DNA of 64,000 bases from Mesorhizobium sp. WSM4904 (GTDB taxonomy: Bacteria; Pseudomonadota; Alphaproteobacteria; Rhizobiales; Rhizobiaceae), in the NCBI RefSeq assembly GCF_029674545.1, contig NZ_CP121354.1, positions 5,093,001 through 5,157,000 on the forward strand, in the 5' to 3' direction. The notes under the pieces are model-generated. The model worked only from the letters and a program-made list of their open reading frames with translations. It did no database searches and had not been told where the DNA came from. Position numbers and translations under genes: made by a program. Shown one piece after another: positions 33,409-43,022 of this stretch (its first letter is position 1; every line of letters starts with the position of its first letter).

Positions 33409-33852
33409 ATGCCCAGCACTGTCCGCCTGCATCGCGTCCTCGCTACCAAGCCCGAGAAAGTCTATCGCGCCTTCGTCGAGGCGGACGCGCTGGCGAAATG
33501 GCTTCCGCCGAACGGCTTCACCTGCACCGTCCATCATTTCGAGGGGAAGGTCGGCGGCAATTTCAAAATGTCCTTCCGCAACTTCACCACGGGCGAGAGC
33601 CATTCCTTCGGCGGCGACTATGTCGAGCTCGTCCCGGGCGAGCTCGTGCGCTACACGGACAAGTTCGACGATCCCAACCTGCCCGGCGAGATGCAGGTGA
33701 CCGTGAGCCTGAAGAAGGTCTCGGTCGGCACGGAGATGGAGATCACCCAGGCCGGCATTCCGGACGCCATTCCGGCCGAAGCCTGCTATCTCGGCTGGCA
33801 GGAATCGCTCAAGAACCTGGCAAGACTCGTCGAGCCAGAGATCAATCAGTAG
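33409..33852 (+). CDS. SRPBCC (AHSA1-like) protein
   Basis: A protein of 147 residues: MPSTVRLHRVLATKPEKVYR, ALAKWLPPNGF, GGNFKMSFRNF and the C-terminal WQESLKNLARLVE are typical of the AHSA1/START-like small ligand-binding fold. Many are encoded alone in rhizobia. Ligand unknown. Confidence 0.8.
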   Translation: MPSTVRLHRVLATKPEKVYRAFVEADALAKWLPPNGFTCTVHHFEGKVGGNFKMSFRNFTTGESHSFGGDYVELVPGELVRYTDKFDDPNLPGEMQVTVSLKKVSVGTEMEITQAGIPDAIPAEACYLGWQESLKNLARLVEPEINQ

Positions 33853-33924
33853 AGGCCGATCGCGAGCGGTCGGCGCCGAACCATAAAGCGGCGGAGCGCC
33901 TAATCTCCCCCATGTTTGGCTACG

Positions 33925-34143
33925 CTGTGACTGGCGTGACTGATCGGGCTGAGGCTTGATTGCCAGGTGGTTCCCCCAATCCGTCGCTGCTTCGCAGCGC
34001 CACCTTTCCCCCCCTCCGGAGGGAAAGGAAGGGAGCCTTGCTGGACGAGCATTGACGGCAAAAAGCCTGGCGCCTTTCCTCTACCCCGTCGATCGGGGGA
34101 GAGGTGGCTCGGCGAAGCCGAGACGGAGTGGGGGTCGAGCAGC
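33925..34143. repeat. Family B mosaic repeat, copy 2
   Basis: Inverted copy of 21178-21395, beginning CTGTGACTGGCGTGACTGAT and ending GGGGGTCGAGCAGC. Same internal hairpins. Confidence 0.85.
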
Positions 34144-34264
34144 GCTACATTAGACAATGCATGCGCCAAGCCGCCATGCACGCTATCGCCAAAGACCAGC
34201 CGCTTGGAAATGTGTACATCTTGTTTGGGGGAGATTGCGCTCCGCCGCCGTCGCTCACTACCCC

Positions 34265-36340
34265 TTACGACAGAAAATAGTCGCGACTGGTCGGGATCGG
34301 ATTCGGCTTGAACCAGCGCGCCTGCCAGTCGGCCGTGGTCCTCAGGAACCCGCCCGAATTGGCGACCGGCGGCTTTCCCGTCTCAAGCAACGACTTGCGC
34401 AGCCTGTCCGAGAGTTTCGCCCGCATCAGATAGTGATCATAGACATCCAGGACATGGACCGCATAGGCAATCGCAAGCGGCTGGTTGCCACGAATGACAA
34501 GCAGGTTCTCGTCGTTCTGGTAGGAGGCCTTGTAGCCGAAGTTGTGGCTGCCGGTGATCACCGTGCAACCCTGGGCGTCCAGCGGATCTATGACGATGAT
34601 CTTGTCATGGATGATGGCATGGCCAGCCGAGAGAAGTTCCGGCCGCAAGTCCCCGGTCTGCATTGTGACCGCGGCGGCGCGGATGACCGCGATGCGGCTG
34701 GCATCGCCTCCCGGCCACCAGACCGCCGGCTGCGGCAGTTTCTTCGTCGTTCCATCGGGCGCTGTGTAGGTTGTGGGCTCGCCGGCCCTGGCCCGCGGCG
34801 GCAGGGCCTTCGGGTCGCTCACCGCCCCCTGGACCAGGAGTTCCGGGCGCTCGGCGGCAAGCTTCGCCGCCTCGCCGATGATGTTCTGGACGCCGTTGTA
34901 GCCGGGCAGGAAAGCCAGGAACAGGATCGCGTGGTTGGCGTGCTCCATCAGCGAATAGACCCGGCTGAGATCGACGGGCGTCGGTGAATCGGCGTTCTTC
35001 GTCTTCGCCTTGGTGTTCGGCGAGAACAGGACTTCTACGCTGGCGCCGCCGGCGAGAGTACCTGGTTTGGCGGGCGTTGCGTTCGCGGCGCGGAGCGCGG
35101 CTCCCTGCACGCCGTTGTTCTTTTCGAAGCCCGTCAGCGGCTTTTTCTTGTAGGTGATGGTGAGCTCCTGGCCGGCCGGTTGCGGATCTTCGAGCAGGCG
35201 CTTCCAATAGGCCAGATATTGTGCGGCTACCTGCTTGTCGTCGATGATGATGGCGTTGTTGGACTGCGTGCACAGGCCGGTTTCGGTCCAGTTCGTGCTG
35301 CCGGTCAGGACGGATTTCGCAACGCCGTTCTCCACATAGACGGCGAATTTGTTGTGACCGATATGCGCCGTGTTGTTGAAGAGCCTGTCCTGCACATTGG
35401 CGGCCGAGGCCCCGTGCAGGCCGGCGCGCGCCGCATGGTTCTCGGTATCCCAGACGACAGGCTGCTTCTGCTCGGGCGGCGTCTTCGGCGGGTTCGGGTC
35501 AGTGGAGCCCGCCGTCGACAGGATAACATGTGCCTTGCCTGCCTTGGTCAGCTTCGTCAGGCGCTCGATGAGTTCCGGATCATGCAACTCATAAAGAGCC
35601 ATGTAGAGTTCGGCGCCCCTTTTCTTTTCGGCGCGATCGATCATCGACAGGAGGAACCCCAGCACATCGGCGGTGAGAAAGGTTCTGATCTCGTCGTCCT
35701 TGATCGGGATGTGCTTCAGCAGCGTCTCCAACAGGCCGGGCGTGATCTTGGTGGTCGGGCCGGCGGCAACGTTCTTGGGCTTGTTTCCCTGGACCGCCTC
35801 CAGCTGCTGCAGGAGATTTTGGGTGGACAGTATGCCGTTCGTGTAAGTGGCACGCACGCCGGCGTAGTCATGCGTGACGTCGATTGACAGCGTGTCGATG
35901 GGATCACCGACCTTGGCCAATGGATGCTGCGGCCCCTGATAACGAGGTTTGCCCTTGTCGTCGAGAAAGGGCGCCGTCGGCGACGCCGGAAGCGCAGGGC
36001 GCCCCGGGCCCGCCAGGCCCACGGGCGTGATCTCGTAGTGGACCCTGAAGTCGATGGGGCGCACCTTGGCCGTGTCGCGCGAACGCCGCAGCGTCAGGTC
36101 GCGCCATTCATATTGCTGGATCGGCCAGACCGAGCTGTCCTGGTCCAGCCAATCCGGATTGGATTGGTCGGTAAAACCGATCCACGTGGGCAGTATTCGG
36201 CGCTGCCCGGCGTCCGGACCCGTCTCATGTACGCGTGTTATCATGAAACCAACGCAATCGGCGATCGGCCCGTCGGCCTGCCACGACAGATAGGCGACCT
36301 CGCCGTTGCACCAAGCACGCGCCTTGATCAGCTTCCCCAT
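34265..36340 (-). CDS. Large phospholipase D-like protein
   Basis: A protein of 691 residues with two HKD motifs: IGHNKFAVYVEN (about 327-338, His 329 and Lys 331) followed by LTGSTNW, and AIIHDKIIVIDP (about 580) followed by ITGSHNFG. The N-terminal 150 residues are a fibronectin-like or beta-rich region. No signal peptide is seen, so a cytoplasmic or non-classically secreted enzyme is likely. GGAGG precedes the ATG. It diverges from a patatin-like gene at 36695. Confidence 0.85.
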   Translation of the reverse strand: MGKLIKARAWCNGEVAYLSWQADGPIADCVGFMITRVHETGPDAGQRRILPTWIGFTDQSNPDWLDQDSSVWPIQQYEWRDLTLRRSRDTAKVRPIDFRVHYEITPVGLAGPGRPALPASPTAPFLDDKGKPRYQGPQHPLAKVGDPIDTLSIDVTHDYAGVRATYTNGILSTQNLLQQLEAVQGNKPKNVAAGPTTKITPGLLETLLKHIPIKDDEIRTFLTADVLGFLLSMIDRAEKKRGAELYMALYELHDPELIERLTKLTKAGKAHVILSTAGSTDPNPPKTPPEQKQPVVWDTENHAARAGLHGASAANVQDRLFNNTAHIGHNKFAVYVENGVAKSVLTGSTNWTETGLCTQSNNAIIIDDKQVAAQYLAYWKRLLEDPQPAGQELTITYKKKPLTGFEKNNGVQGAALRAANATPAKPGTLAGGASVEVLFSPNTKAKTKNADSPTPVDLSRVYSLMEHANHAILFLAFLPGYNGVQNIIGEAAKLAAERPELLVQGAVSDPKALPPRARAGEPTTYTAPDGTTKKLPQPAVWWPGGDASRIAVIRAAAVTMQTGDLRPELLSAGHAIIHDKIIVIDPLDAQGCTVITGSHNFGYKASYQNDENLLVIRGNQPLAIAYAVHVLDVYDHYLMRAKLSDRLRKSLLETGKPPVANSGGFLRTTADWQARWFKPNPIPTSRDYFLS

Positions 36341-36694
36341 GCCTCACCCCTCCGACGGCAAGCAAACGATACTTCTCTACTTACCTTGCGCTCTCTTCGA
36401 ACATACAACTATTTCGCCGGCAAACGGCCAAAGCGCCTAATTCAACCTAATTTCGGTATGTAATACTTTGGTTTATTATGCTCGCAGATTTTCAAGACAA
36501 CAACATGTGATCTATTTCACAGTTCCCTAATGAAATTTCGGCACCTTCGGCCTCTGCCCGTTTGCGCTCGATGGCCGGCCGGGTATGCTCGTCGCCTACG
36601 ACACGCCGGACGGGCGCCGGCGCTCGGGCACCAAGGTGACCGTCGACTGGTTCGCATAAGCTCGCCGGCCGGCGAGGAGGCAGGGGGGACTACG
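36341..36694. other. Divergent promoter region of the two lipase genes
   Basis: About 350 bp, AT-richer at 36390-36530 (TGTAATACTTTGGTTTATTATG), which could hold promoters for both genes. It also holds a coding remnant at 36561-36659. Confidence 0.5.
36561..36659 (+). pseudogene. Possible C-terminal gene remnant
   Basis: An in-frame stretch that reads FALDGRPGMLVAYDTPDGRR and ends DWFA before TAA looks coding, with no start codon or ribosome site. I cannot name the family. Confidence 0.3.
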
Positions 36695-37936
36695 ATGGGC
36701 CCGGATACGGTCGAGGTCTTATCCGCGAACGGGGAGATGGCAACCCGCCAGGGCCTCGGCCTCTGCCTCTCGGGCGGCGGCTACCGTGCCATGCTCTTCC
36801 ATGCCGGCGTGCTCGCGCGGCTCAGCGAGGCCGGGCTGCTCGGCAAGCTCGACATGGTGAGCTCGGTCTCCGGAGGATCGATCGCCGCCGGCCTGCTCGC
36901 CGTCATGTGGCCGAGGCTGGGCGTCGGCGACGACGGTGTCGCGGCCAATTTCGATGTCTATCTCAACAAGATCCTCGCCTTCTCGGAAGTCTTCCTCGAT
37001 TTCCCCTCGACCCTCAAGGGCATCCTCAACCCGTTCTCCAGCGCGGCACACGAAGTTGCCGCCTGCTATGAGCGGCATCTGTTCGATGGCTCGAGGCCGA
37101 TGCTGAAGAGCCTGGTCGACCGTCCATGGTTCGTGTTCTGCTCCAGCAATCTCGGCACCGGCTCGCTGTTTCGCATGTCGAACCGATACATCGCCGACTA
37201 CCGGATCGGCATGGCCGAGGATGCCGATCTTCCAGTCGCGACGGCGATCGCGGCGTCCTCGGCCTTTCCGCCGTTCCTGTCGCCGCTGAGACTGGGCCTC
37301 GTTCCCTCCCAATGGGAAGACAAGAAGCTGGACCCCACGGTAGGACCGCGGATCGGCAAGGCGCGCCGCGCCGTGCTCACCGATGGCGGCGTCTACGACA
37401 ATCACGGCATCGAGCCGGCGCTGAAACGCTGCCGCTGGCTTTTGGTCAGCGACGCCGGCGCGCCGTGGAGCGAATCCAGACGCGGCTACTGGAACTGGTT
37501 CTCGCAGTTGAAGCGCGTGCTCGACACCACCGACAACCAGGTCCGCTCGCTCAGGCGGCGCGATCTCAGCGCCCGTTTCCAGGCGGCGAAGGACGCCGAC
37601 GAAAAAGCCTCCCCCAACGATCGCACAAGGCTCGAGAACGCGGCCACCCGCGGCGTCTACTGGTCTATCGCCAGCAAGCCGGACGCGACCGAACCGACCT
37701 TCGTGCGGAGCGCGGCCACCGCGCCCGCCGATATCGGCACCTCGCTGCATTTTCTCGGGGCCAAGGAAACGGTCGACCTCGTCAACTGGGGCTATTGCGC
37801 CAGCGACCAGGCCCTGCGCGCCTGGTACGAGCCGGCGGTGGTCGCCGGCAAGGGCGTGCCGCTGGAAGCAGGCGCGGTGAAGCCCGGCCGGTGCGCGGTG
37901 GTGTCGAAGGCGCTGATGAGCATGTTCAAGGTCTGA
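36695..37936 (+). CDS. Patatin-like phospholipase
   Basis: A protein of 413 residues. GLCLSGGGYRAMLFHAGVL (oxyanion loop), then SSVSGGS with Ser at about 59 as the nucleophile and VLTDGGVYDN with Asp at about 230 as the dyad partner. Both patatin motifs are intact although the first Gly of GxSxG is Ser. The ATG at 36695 has GGGGGG just upstream. Head-to-head with the phospholipase D-like gene. Confidence 0.88.
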   Translation: MGPDTVEVLSANGEMATRQGLGLCLSGGGYRAMLFHAGVLARLSEAGLLGKLDMVSSVSGGSIAAGLLAVMWPRLGVGDDGVAANFDVYLNKILAFSEVFLDFPSTLKGILNPFSSAAHEVAACYERHLFDGSRPMLKSLVDRPWFVFCSSNLGTGSLFRMSNRYIADYRIGMAEDADLPVATAIAASSAFPPFLSPLRLGLVPSQWEDKKLDPTVGPRIGKARRAVLTDGGVYDNHGIEPALKRCRWLLVSDAGAPWSESRRGYWNWFSQLKRVLDTTDNQVRSLRRRDLSARFQAAKDADEKASPNDRTRLENAATRGVYWSIASKPDATEPTFVRSAATAPADIGTSLHFLGAKETVDLVNWGYCASDQALRAWYEPAVVAGKGVPLEAGAVKPGRCAVVSKALMSMFKV

Positions 37937-37950
37937 GGCGGTGGAGCTGC

Positions 37951-38112
37951 TAATCTCCCCCCTTGTGGGGGAGATGTCGCCGAAGGCGACAGAGGGGGTC
38001 GTCTCACGTAGAGCGCCAACCTGTCCTGCAACTTCAAGAAGACGCTGGTGCTTCACGCGCGGCGACGCCCTCTGGCCGCTTTGCGGCCATCTCCCCCTCA
38101 AGGGGGGAGATA
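37951..38112. repeat. Family A palindromic repeat pair
   Basis: Arms CTCCCCCCTTGTGGGGGAG with the insert GTCGCCGAAGGCGAC, and CTCCCCCTCAAGGGGGGAG with GGCCGCTTTGCGGCC. Middle contains CCTGTCCTGCAACTTC. Confidence 0.8.
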
Positions 38113-38224
38113 ACGCGCTCCGCCCTTGGCGCAATCCAAACCGGTTCGTGCTTTCCCGGCTCCATGCTAACAGAGGCGCCTTCATCAACAGGCGGCCTCC
38201 CCGCCTCAACGAATGGATAGAGAG

Positions 38225-38926
38225 ATGGCGGACAAAGTAGCACTGGTGACGGCGGGCGGCAGCGGCATGGGGGCGGCGGCGGCGAAGCGGCTGGCGGCGG
38301 ACGGCTTCAAGGTCGGCGTGCTGTCCTCCTCCGGCAAGGGCGAGGCGCTGGGCAACGAACTGGGTGGCTTCGGCGTCACCGGCTCCAACCAGTCGAACGA
38401 GGATTTGAAGCGTCTCACCGACGGCGCGCTCGAACGCTGGGGCCGCATCGACGTCCTGGTCAACAGCGCCGGGCACGGGCCGCGCGCGCAGATCATCGAG
38501 ATCAGCGACGAGGACTGGCACAAGGGCATCGACACCTATTTCCTCAACGTCGTGCGCCCGACCCGGCTGGTGACGCCGGTGATGCAAAAACAGAAGTCGG
38601 GCGCCATCGTCAACATCTCGACCGCCTGGGCGTTCGAGCCGAGCGTCGCCTTCCCGACCTCGGCGGTGGCGCGCGCCGGGCTCGCCGCCTTCACCAAAAT
38701 CTTCGCCGATACCTATGCCGCCGACAACATCCGCATGAACAACGTGCTGCCCGGCTGGATCGACAGCCTGCCCGCCGTGGAAGAGCGCCGCCAGAGCGTG
38801 CCGATGAAGCGCTACGGCACATCGGAGGAAGTGGCGGCGACGATTTCCTTCCTCGCTTCCGAGGGCGCGGCCTACATCACCGGCGAGAATATCCGTGTCG
38901 ATGGCGGATTGATGCGGGGCTACTGA
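38225..38926 (+). CDS. SDR-family oxidoreductase, atypical active site
   Basis: A protein of 233 residues. The Rossmann fold has VALVTAGGSGMGAAAAKRLA, then VLVNSAGHG and the C-terminal IRVDGGLMRGY. The place of the catalytic YxxxK reads SAVAR (TSAVARAGLAAFTK), so the Tyr and Lys are missing while the nearby Ser in NIST is present. Related members of this subgroup have the same FPTS form. Catalysis by the normal route is doubtful. Confidence 0.8.
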   Translation: MADKVALVTAGGSGMGAAAAKRLAADGFKVGVLSSSGKGEALGNELGGFGVTGSNQSNEDLKRLTDGALERWGRIDVLVNSAGHGPRAQIIEISDEDWHKGIDTYFLNVVRPTRLVTPVMQKQKSGAIVNISTAWAFEPSVAFPTSAVARAGLAAFTKIFADTYAADNIRMNNVLPGWIDSLPAVEERRQSVPMKRYGTSEEVAATISFLASEGAAYITGENIRVDGGLMRGY

Positions 38927-38997
38927 GCGCTTGAATGGAGCCTTGCCTCCGTTCGCAATTGCCTGTTTGATTTCAAATGCGGCCTTGGAGAGGCCAA

Positions 38998-39240
38998 ATG
39001 GATGAGAGGGTCGAACAGCTTCGAAGCGCTGAGCGAGCCAGGATTGCTGGAGAGGCGATTGTCGCCCACCTTCTGGATGCTGCGTTTGCAGTTGTTTCTT
39101 ACAATGATTTCCATCGGCGGTTCGGCCCGCTTCCTCATCCGCCTCCGATAGATTTAGATATCCTGAGGCACCGTTACTCCTGGGGCGAAATCAGCGAAGC
39201 ATGCCGCAAGGCAAGGGCTCTTTTGCAGGATGCCTACTAA
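38998..39240 (+). CDS. Small hypothetical protein
   Basis: A protein of 80 residues starting MDERVEQLRSAERARIAGEA. The ATG at 38998 has GGAGAGG upstream. Soluble, mixed composition (FHRRFGPLPHPPPIDLDI). No family recognised. It lies 71 bp after the SDR gene and may be co-transcribed. Confidence 0.5.
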   Translation: MDERVEQLRSAERARIAGEAIVAHLLDAAFAVVSYNDFHRRFGPLPHPPPIDLDILRHRYSWGEISEACRKARALLQDAY

Positions 39241-39729
39241 GTCGGCGACGATCTACTATCAGGGCGATCTACGCGTGCTGAGGCCGCCCGCAAGCTGCGG
39301 CAGAGTCATCCCGGCTTCTCCGAGAAGTGTTACGAGGATACCATCGGCCAAGGATGCTTCATGGCCCGCTGACACCGGCTGTTTGCGCCCTCTTCCCAAG
39401 AGGGTGACTCCCTCCGCTCATTCGAACCGTCGCTCGGATGAGACCGCCGAGCCGCGATAAATGCATTCATCCGCGCCGGCCTGCCCAATCTTTCGGCAGG
39501 GGTTTCTTGCAATATTGAGTAAAATTTACTAAGGCTCGCGCTTAGATTGCATTAGAACTCCCTTATTCTATCCCGCTTAAAGAATTGATCGCTGAAATGT
39601 ATTTTTTGTCTGTACTATAGGACGAATCCTTGGAACGATAACCTGAATTATAAGTTGATCCGCAGCGATCGGTCGAAAACGCGCATCGGCCGGTTCAAGT
39701 GAGATGACGCTCCACGGAGGGTTCGGACT
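39241..39729. other. Intergenic upstream of the glycanase gene
   Basis: No supported gene. 39515-39660 is AT-rich, with TTGCAATATTGAGTAAAATT and ATTTTTTGTCTGTACTATAG, and probably contains the promoter of the glycanase operon. Confidence 0.4.
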
Positions 39730-41226
39730 ATGACCACCATCGTCAACGCGGTAGGCGTTCCTCTTGCCTATAGCGGCACGTCCACCCATTGGTTCTCGGC
39801 ATCAGGGTCCGGGCCGGACTTGTGGGGCACCTCCGGCAACGACACCTTCTATGGAGCCTCCGGCGTCAACGTCACCATGCATGGCAGCTATGGCGATGAC
39901 ATCTATTACCTTTATGCCGCGGGCAACAAGGTGGCCGAGGGTTATGGGGCAGGCATCGACACGATCAGCACATGGATGAGCTACAAGCTCCCCGCCAACG
40001 TCGAGAACCTCATCGTCACCAACGCCAAGAACTTCGCCTTCGGAAACGACCTGGACAACATCATCACGGCCAAGGCCGGCCATCAGACGCTGGACGGCGG
40101 CAAGGGCAATGACGTTCTGATCGACGGCGGCGGCGGTTACGACACTTTCATCGTCGCAAAGGGCAATGGAAGCGACCTGATCGCCAATTTTGCCGCGACC
40201 GACACCGTCCGCCTCGATGGCTATGGGTTCACTTCCTTCGATGCCATTCACTCGAACATGGTCCAGGCGGGATCGAACGTGATCCTGAACCTCGGATCCG
40301 GCGAGATCCTCGAGTTCAAGGACACCACCGTCGACAAATTCCTGCCCAGCCAGTTCGAGCTGCCGATCGACAAGTCCGCAATGACGCTGTCCTTCGGCGA
40401 CGAGTTCAACACGCTGAACCTTCACAACAGCCAAGGCGGCACCTGGGACACCAACTTCTGGTGGGGCGCGCCGAACGGCAGCACGCTCACCCGGAACAAC
40501 GAGCTGCAGTGGTATATCGACGCCAATTACGCGCCGACGAGCTCGGTCCATCCGTTCAGCGTCAACAACGGCGTGCTCACCATCACCGCGGCACAGGCGC
40601 CGGCGGACATCAAGCCGCTGATCAACAATTACGAATACACCTCCGGCATCCTGACCACCCACGACACCTTCTCGCAGACCTACGGCTATTTCGAAATGCG
40701 CGCCGATCTGCCGGAGAACGCCGGCGCCTGGCCGGCCTTCTGGCTGCTGCCCGAGGACGGCTCGTGGCCGCCGGAGCTGGACGTCGTGGAGATGTACGGC
40801 CAGAGCCCGAATTCGCTGCTGATGACCGCGCATACGCTTCAGACCGGGACGCACACCACGGTCGGGTCCACGGTGAATGTCATGGATACCGCAGGTTTCC
40901 ACACCTATGGCCTCTTGTGGACGCCGGACAAGCTGGTGTGGACCTATGACGGCGTGCAGGTCGCGGAGGCGGCGACGCCGTCCGACATGAACAAGCCGAT
41001 GTACATGCTGGTCGATCTCGCGGTCGGCGGTCAGGCCGGCGCGCCGCCGGACCATCTGGCGACGCCGGCTCAGATGAAGATCGACTACATCCACGCCTAC
41101 ACGCTGGACAGCGCGCCGGCGACCGCGCTGAGCGTCGCCAGCAGCAGCACCACCACGCAGAGCGTAGCCACGCACAGTATCGCCGTCAGCACGCACGGCG
41201 GTTCCGAGTTCGGGGGCCACTCATAA
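39730..41226 (+). CDS. GH16 endo-glycanase with RTX-like N-terminus (ExsH/PlyA-type)
   Basis: A protein of 498 residues with no N-terminal signal peptide. Residues about 30-170 hold RTX-type Ca-binding repeats (GSGPDLWGTSGNDTFYG, LDGGKGNDVLIDGGGG). The GH16 catalytic domain (about 220-465) has the acid/base-nucleophile motif PELDVVEMYG (E and E about 349-354). It resembles the ExoK/ExsH glycanases that cut succinoglycan, exported by PrsDE. Directly followed by a type I exporter, which fits this. A C-terminal Ser/Thr-rich tail follows. Confidence 0.85.
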   Translation: MTTIVNAVGVPLAYSGTSTHWFSASGSGPDLWGTSGNDTFYGASGVNVTMHGSYGDDIYYLYAAGNKVAEGYGAGIDTISTWMSYKLPANVENLIVTNAKNFAFGNDLDNIITAKAGHQTLDGGKGNDVLIDGGGGYDTFIVAKGNGSDLIANFAATDTVRLDGYGFTSFDAIHSNMVQAGSNVILNLGSGEILEFKDTTVDKFLPSQFELPIDKSAMTLSFGDEFNTLNLHNSQGGTWDTNFWWGAPNGSTLTRNNELQWYIDANYAPTSSVHPFSVNNGVLTITAAQAPADIKPLINNYEYTSGILTTHDTFSQTYGYFEMRADLPENAGAWPAFWLLPEDGSWPPELDVVEMYGQSPNSLLMTAHTLQTGTHTTVGSTVNVMDTAGFHTYGLLWTPDKLVWTYDGVQVAEAATPSDMNKPMYMLVDLAVGGQAGAPPDHLATPAQMKIDYIHAYTLDSAPATALSVASSSTTTQSVATHSIAVSTHGGSEFGGHS

Positions 41227-41261
41227 GGTCCCGGGATCATGCAGCAGCGGGGAATGGGCGA

Positions 41262-43019
41262 ATGACTGGACCGTCGAGCCTGCGGCCGGTCTTCCTGCGC
41301 GCCGTCACCGATGTCGGCGTCTTCTCGTTGCTGATCAACATCCTGCTGCTGGTGATCCCACTCTACCTGCTGCAGGTCTATGACCGCGTGCTGCCGTCCT
41401 CGAGCGTCGAGACGCTCCTTTACCTCTCGCTCATCGCGGTTCTGGCGCTCGCCTTCCTCGGCTTCCTGGACGCGGTGCGCGCCGTCTACACGCAGCGCGT
41501 CGCTGCGACCGTCGACCGTAGGCTGGGCGCCAAAACGTTCGCCCTTTCGCTTGCCGCCAAACAAGCCGGCGGCCTGTCGCCGCTGCACGACCTCGCCTCG
41601 GTCTGCGCCTTCATCCGCTCGCGCGGCGTGGCGGTGCTGTTCGACCTACCCTTCGCACCCGTCTTCCTCGCTCTGCTCTACCTCATCCATCCGGTCCTGT
41701 TCTGGGTGACGCTCGCCGGCACGGTGCTGCTCGTCGCGCTGGTCGTCGCAAACCAGCTTGCCATCGGCAGGAACGATGCCTTGTCCGCGGAACGTTCGGC
41801 ATTGGCTGCCCAAGCGGAACAAGTCTTTGCCCGCAATGCCGAAACGCTGCGCGCCATGGGCATGGTCGGGAACGCTGCGCGAGTCTGGGGCCGGCATGTC
41901 GGCGATGCGCTCGTCCTGCACGACCGCTCCGCGAGCGCCAATGCGATCTTCAGCGGCACTTCCAGGGCGCTGCGCATGATGCTGCAGCTCGCGATCCTCG
42001 GCGCCGGCGCGTGGCTGGTGCTCGAGGGGCAGATGACGGCCGGAATGATCTTCGCCTCCTCGCTGGTGTCGTCGCGCGCGATGCAGCCGCTCGACCAGCT
42101 GATCGGCGCCTGGCGGCAGATCGTCGAGGCCAGGCGAGCTTGGAAGCGGCTGGATACGGCGCTTGCGGCGCATCCGGCTGAAGCGCGGAAACTGACCCTG
42201 CCCGATCCGTCCGGCGCGATCGCCGTGCAGGACGTCTTCTTCATGGCGCCGAATGCTCGGCCCGGCACCGAGCCGATCCTCAAGCGGCTGAACTTCCAGA
42301 TCGGCGCCGGCGAGGCGGTGGCGATCGTCGGCCCGAGCGGCGCCGGCAAATCCACTTTGGCGCGGCTGCTTGTCGGCGCTGCCCAGCCGACCGGCGGCGC
42401 GGTCAGGATCGACAGCGCCGATCTCCGAACCTGGGACGAAGACCAGCTCGGAAAACACATCGGCTATCTCGCGCAGGAGGTGGAGCTTTTCCCCGGATCG
42501 ATCGGCGAAAACGTCGCCCGCTTCGACGCGCAGGCGGATGACGCCGCGATCATCGAGGCGGCACGGCGTGCCCAGGCGCATGACGTGATCCTGGCGCTGC
42601 GCGACGGCTACCAGACCAAGGTCGGCCCGTCGGACAGAACGCTGTCGGGCGGCGAGCGCCAGCGGATCGGGCTGGCGCGCGCCTTCTACGGCAATCCGCG
42701 CATCCTGGTGCTCGACGAGCCCAGCACCCATCTCGACGGCAGCGGCGAAGCGGCGCTCGAAACGGTGCTTGCCGCCGCGCGGATCGCGGGCGTCACGACC
42801 ATCGTCATCACGCATCGCCCTTCGATCGCCGCCGCCTGCAACCGCGTGATGCTTTTGCGCGGGGGCGTCATCGAAGCCTTCGGCCCGAGCGCCGAGGTGC
42901 TGCGGCAGCCAATTGCCGACAAGGGCGCCGGCAAGACCGCCGCCGCGCAGCAGGGCACGGTGGTGACGGGCTCGTTCGCCCCGACGATCCGCGCGCACGG
43001 CGTCCGGCTGGGATCGTAG
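41262..43019 (+). CDS. Type I secretion ABC ATPase-permease
   Basis: A protein of 585 residues with the transmembrane domain (about 20-310) and an ATPase domain: Walker A GPSGAGKST (about 357-365), signature LSGGERQRIGLARAF (about 461), Walker B RILVLDEPS. Matches PrsD/AprD-type exporters. It lies 36 bp after the glycanase gene, and the next gene starts three bases after its stop. Assigned prsD by context; a paralogue elsewhere in the genome is possible. Confidence 0.88.
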   Translation: MTGPSSLRPVFLRAVTDVGVFSLLINILLLVIPLYLLQVYDRVLPSSSVETLLYLSLIAVLALAFLGFLDAVRAVYTQRVAATVDRRLGAKTFALSLAAKQAGGLSPLHDLASVCAFIRSRGVAVLFDLPFAPVFLALLYLIHPVLFWVTLAGTVLLVALVVANQLAIGRNDALSAERSALAAQAEQVFARNAETLRAMGMVGNAARVWGRHVGDALVLHDRSASANAIFSGTSRALRMMLQLAILGAGAWLVLEGQMTAGMIFASSLVSSRAMQPLDQLIGAWRQIVEARRAWKRLDTALAAHPAEARKLTLPDPSGAIAVQDVFFMAPNARPGTEPILKRLNFQIGAGEAVAIVGPSGAGKSTLARLLVGAAQPTGGAVRIDSADLRTWDEDQLGKHIGYLAQEVELFPGSIGENVARFDAQADDAAIIEAARRAQAHDVILALRDGYQTKVGPSDRTLSGGERQRIGLARAFYGNPRILVLDEPSTHLDGSGEAALETVLAAARIAGVTTIVITHRPSIAAACNRVMLLRGGVIEAFGPSAEVLRQPIADKGAGKTAAAQQGTVVTGSFAPTIRAHGVRLGS

Positions 43020-43022
43020 ACT

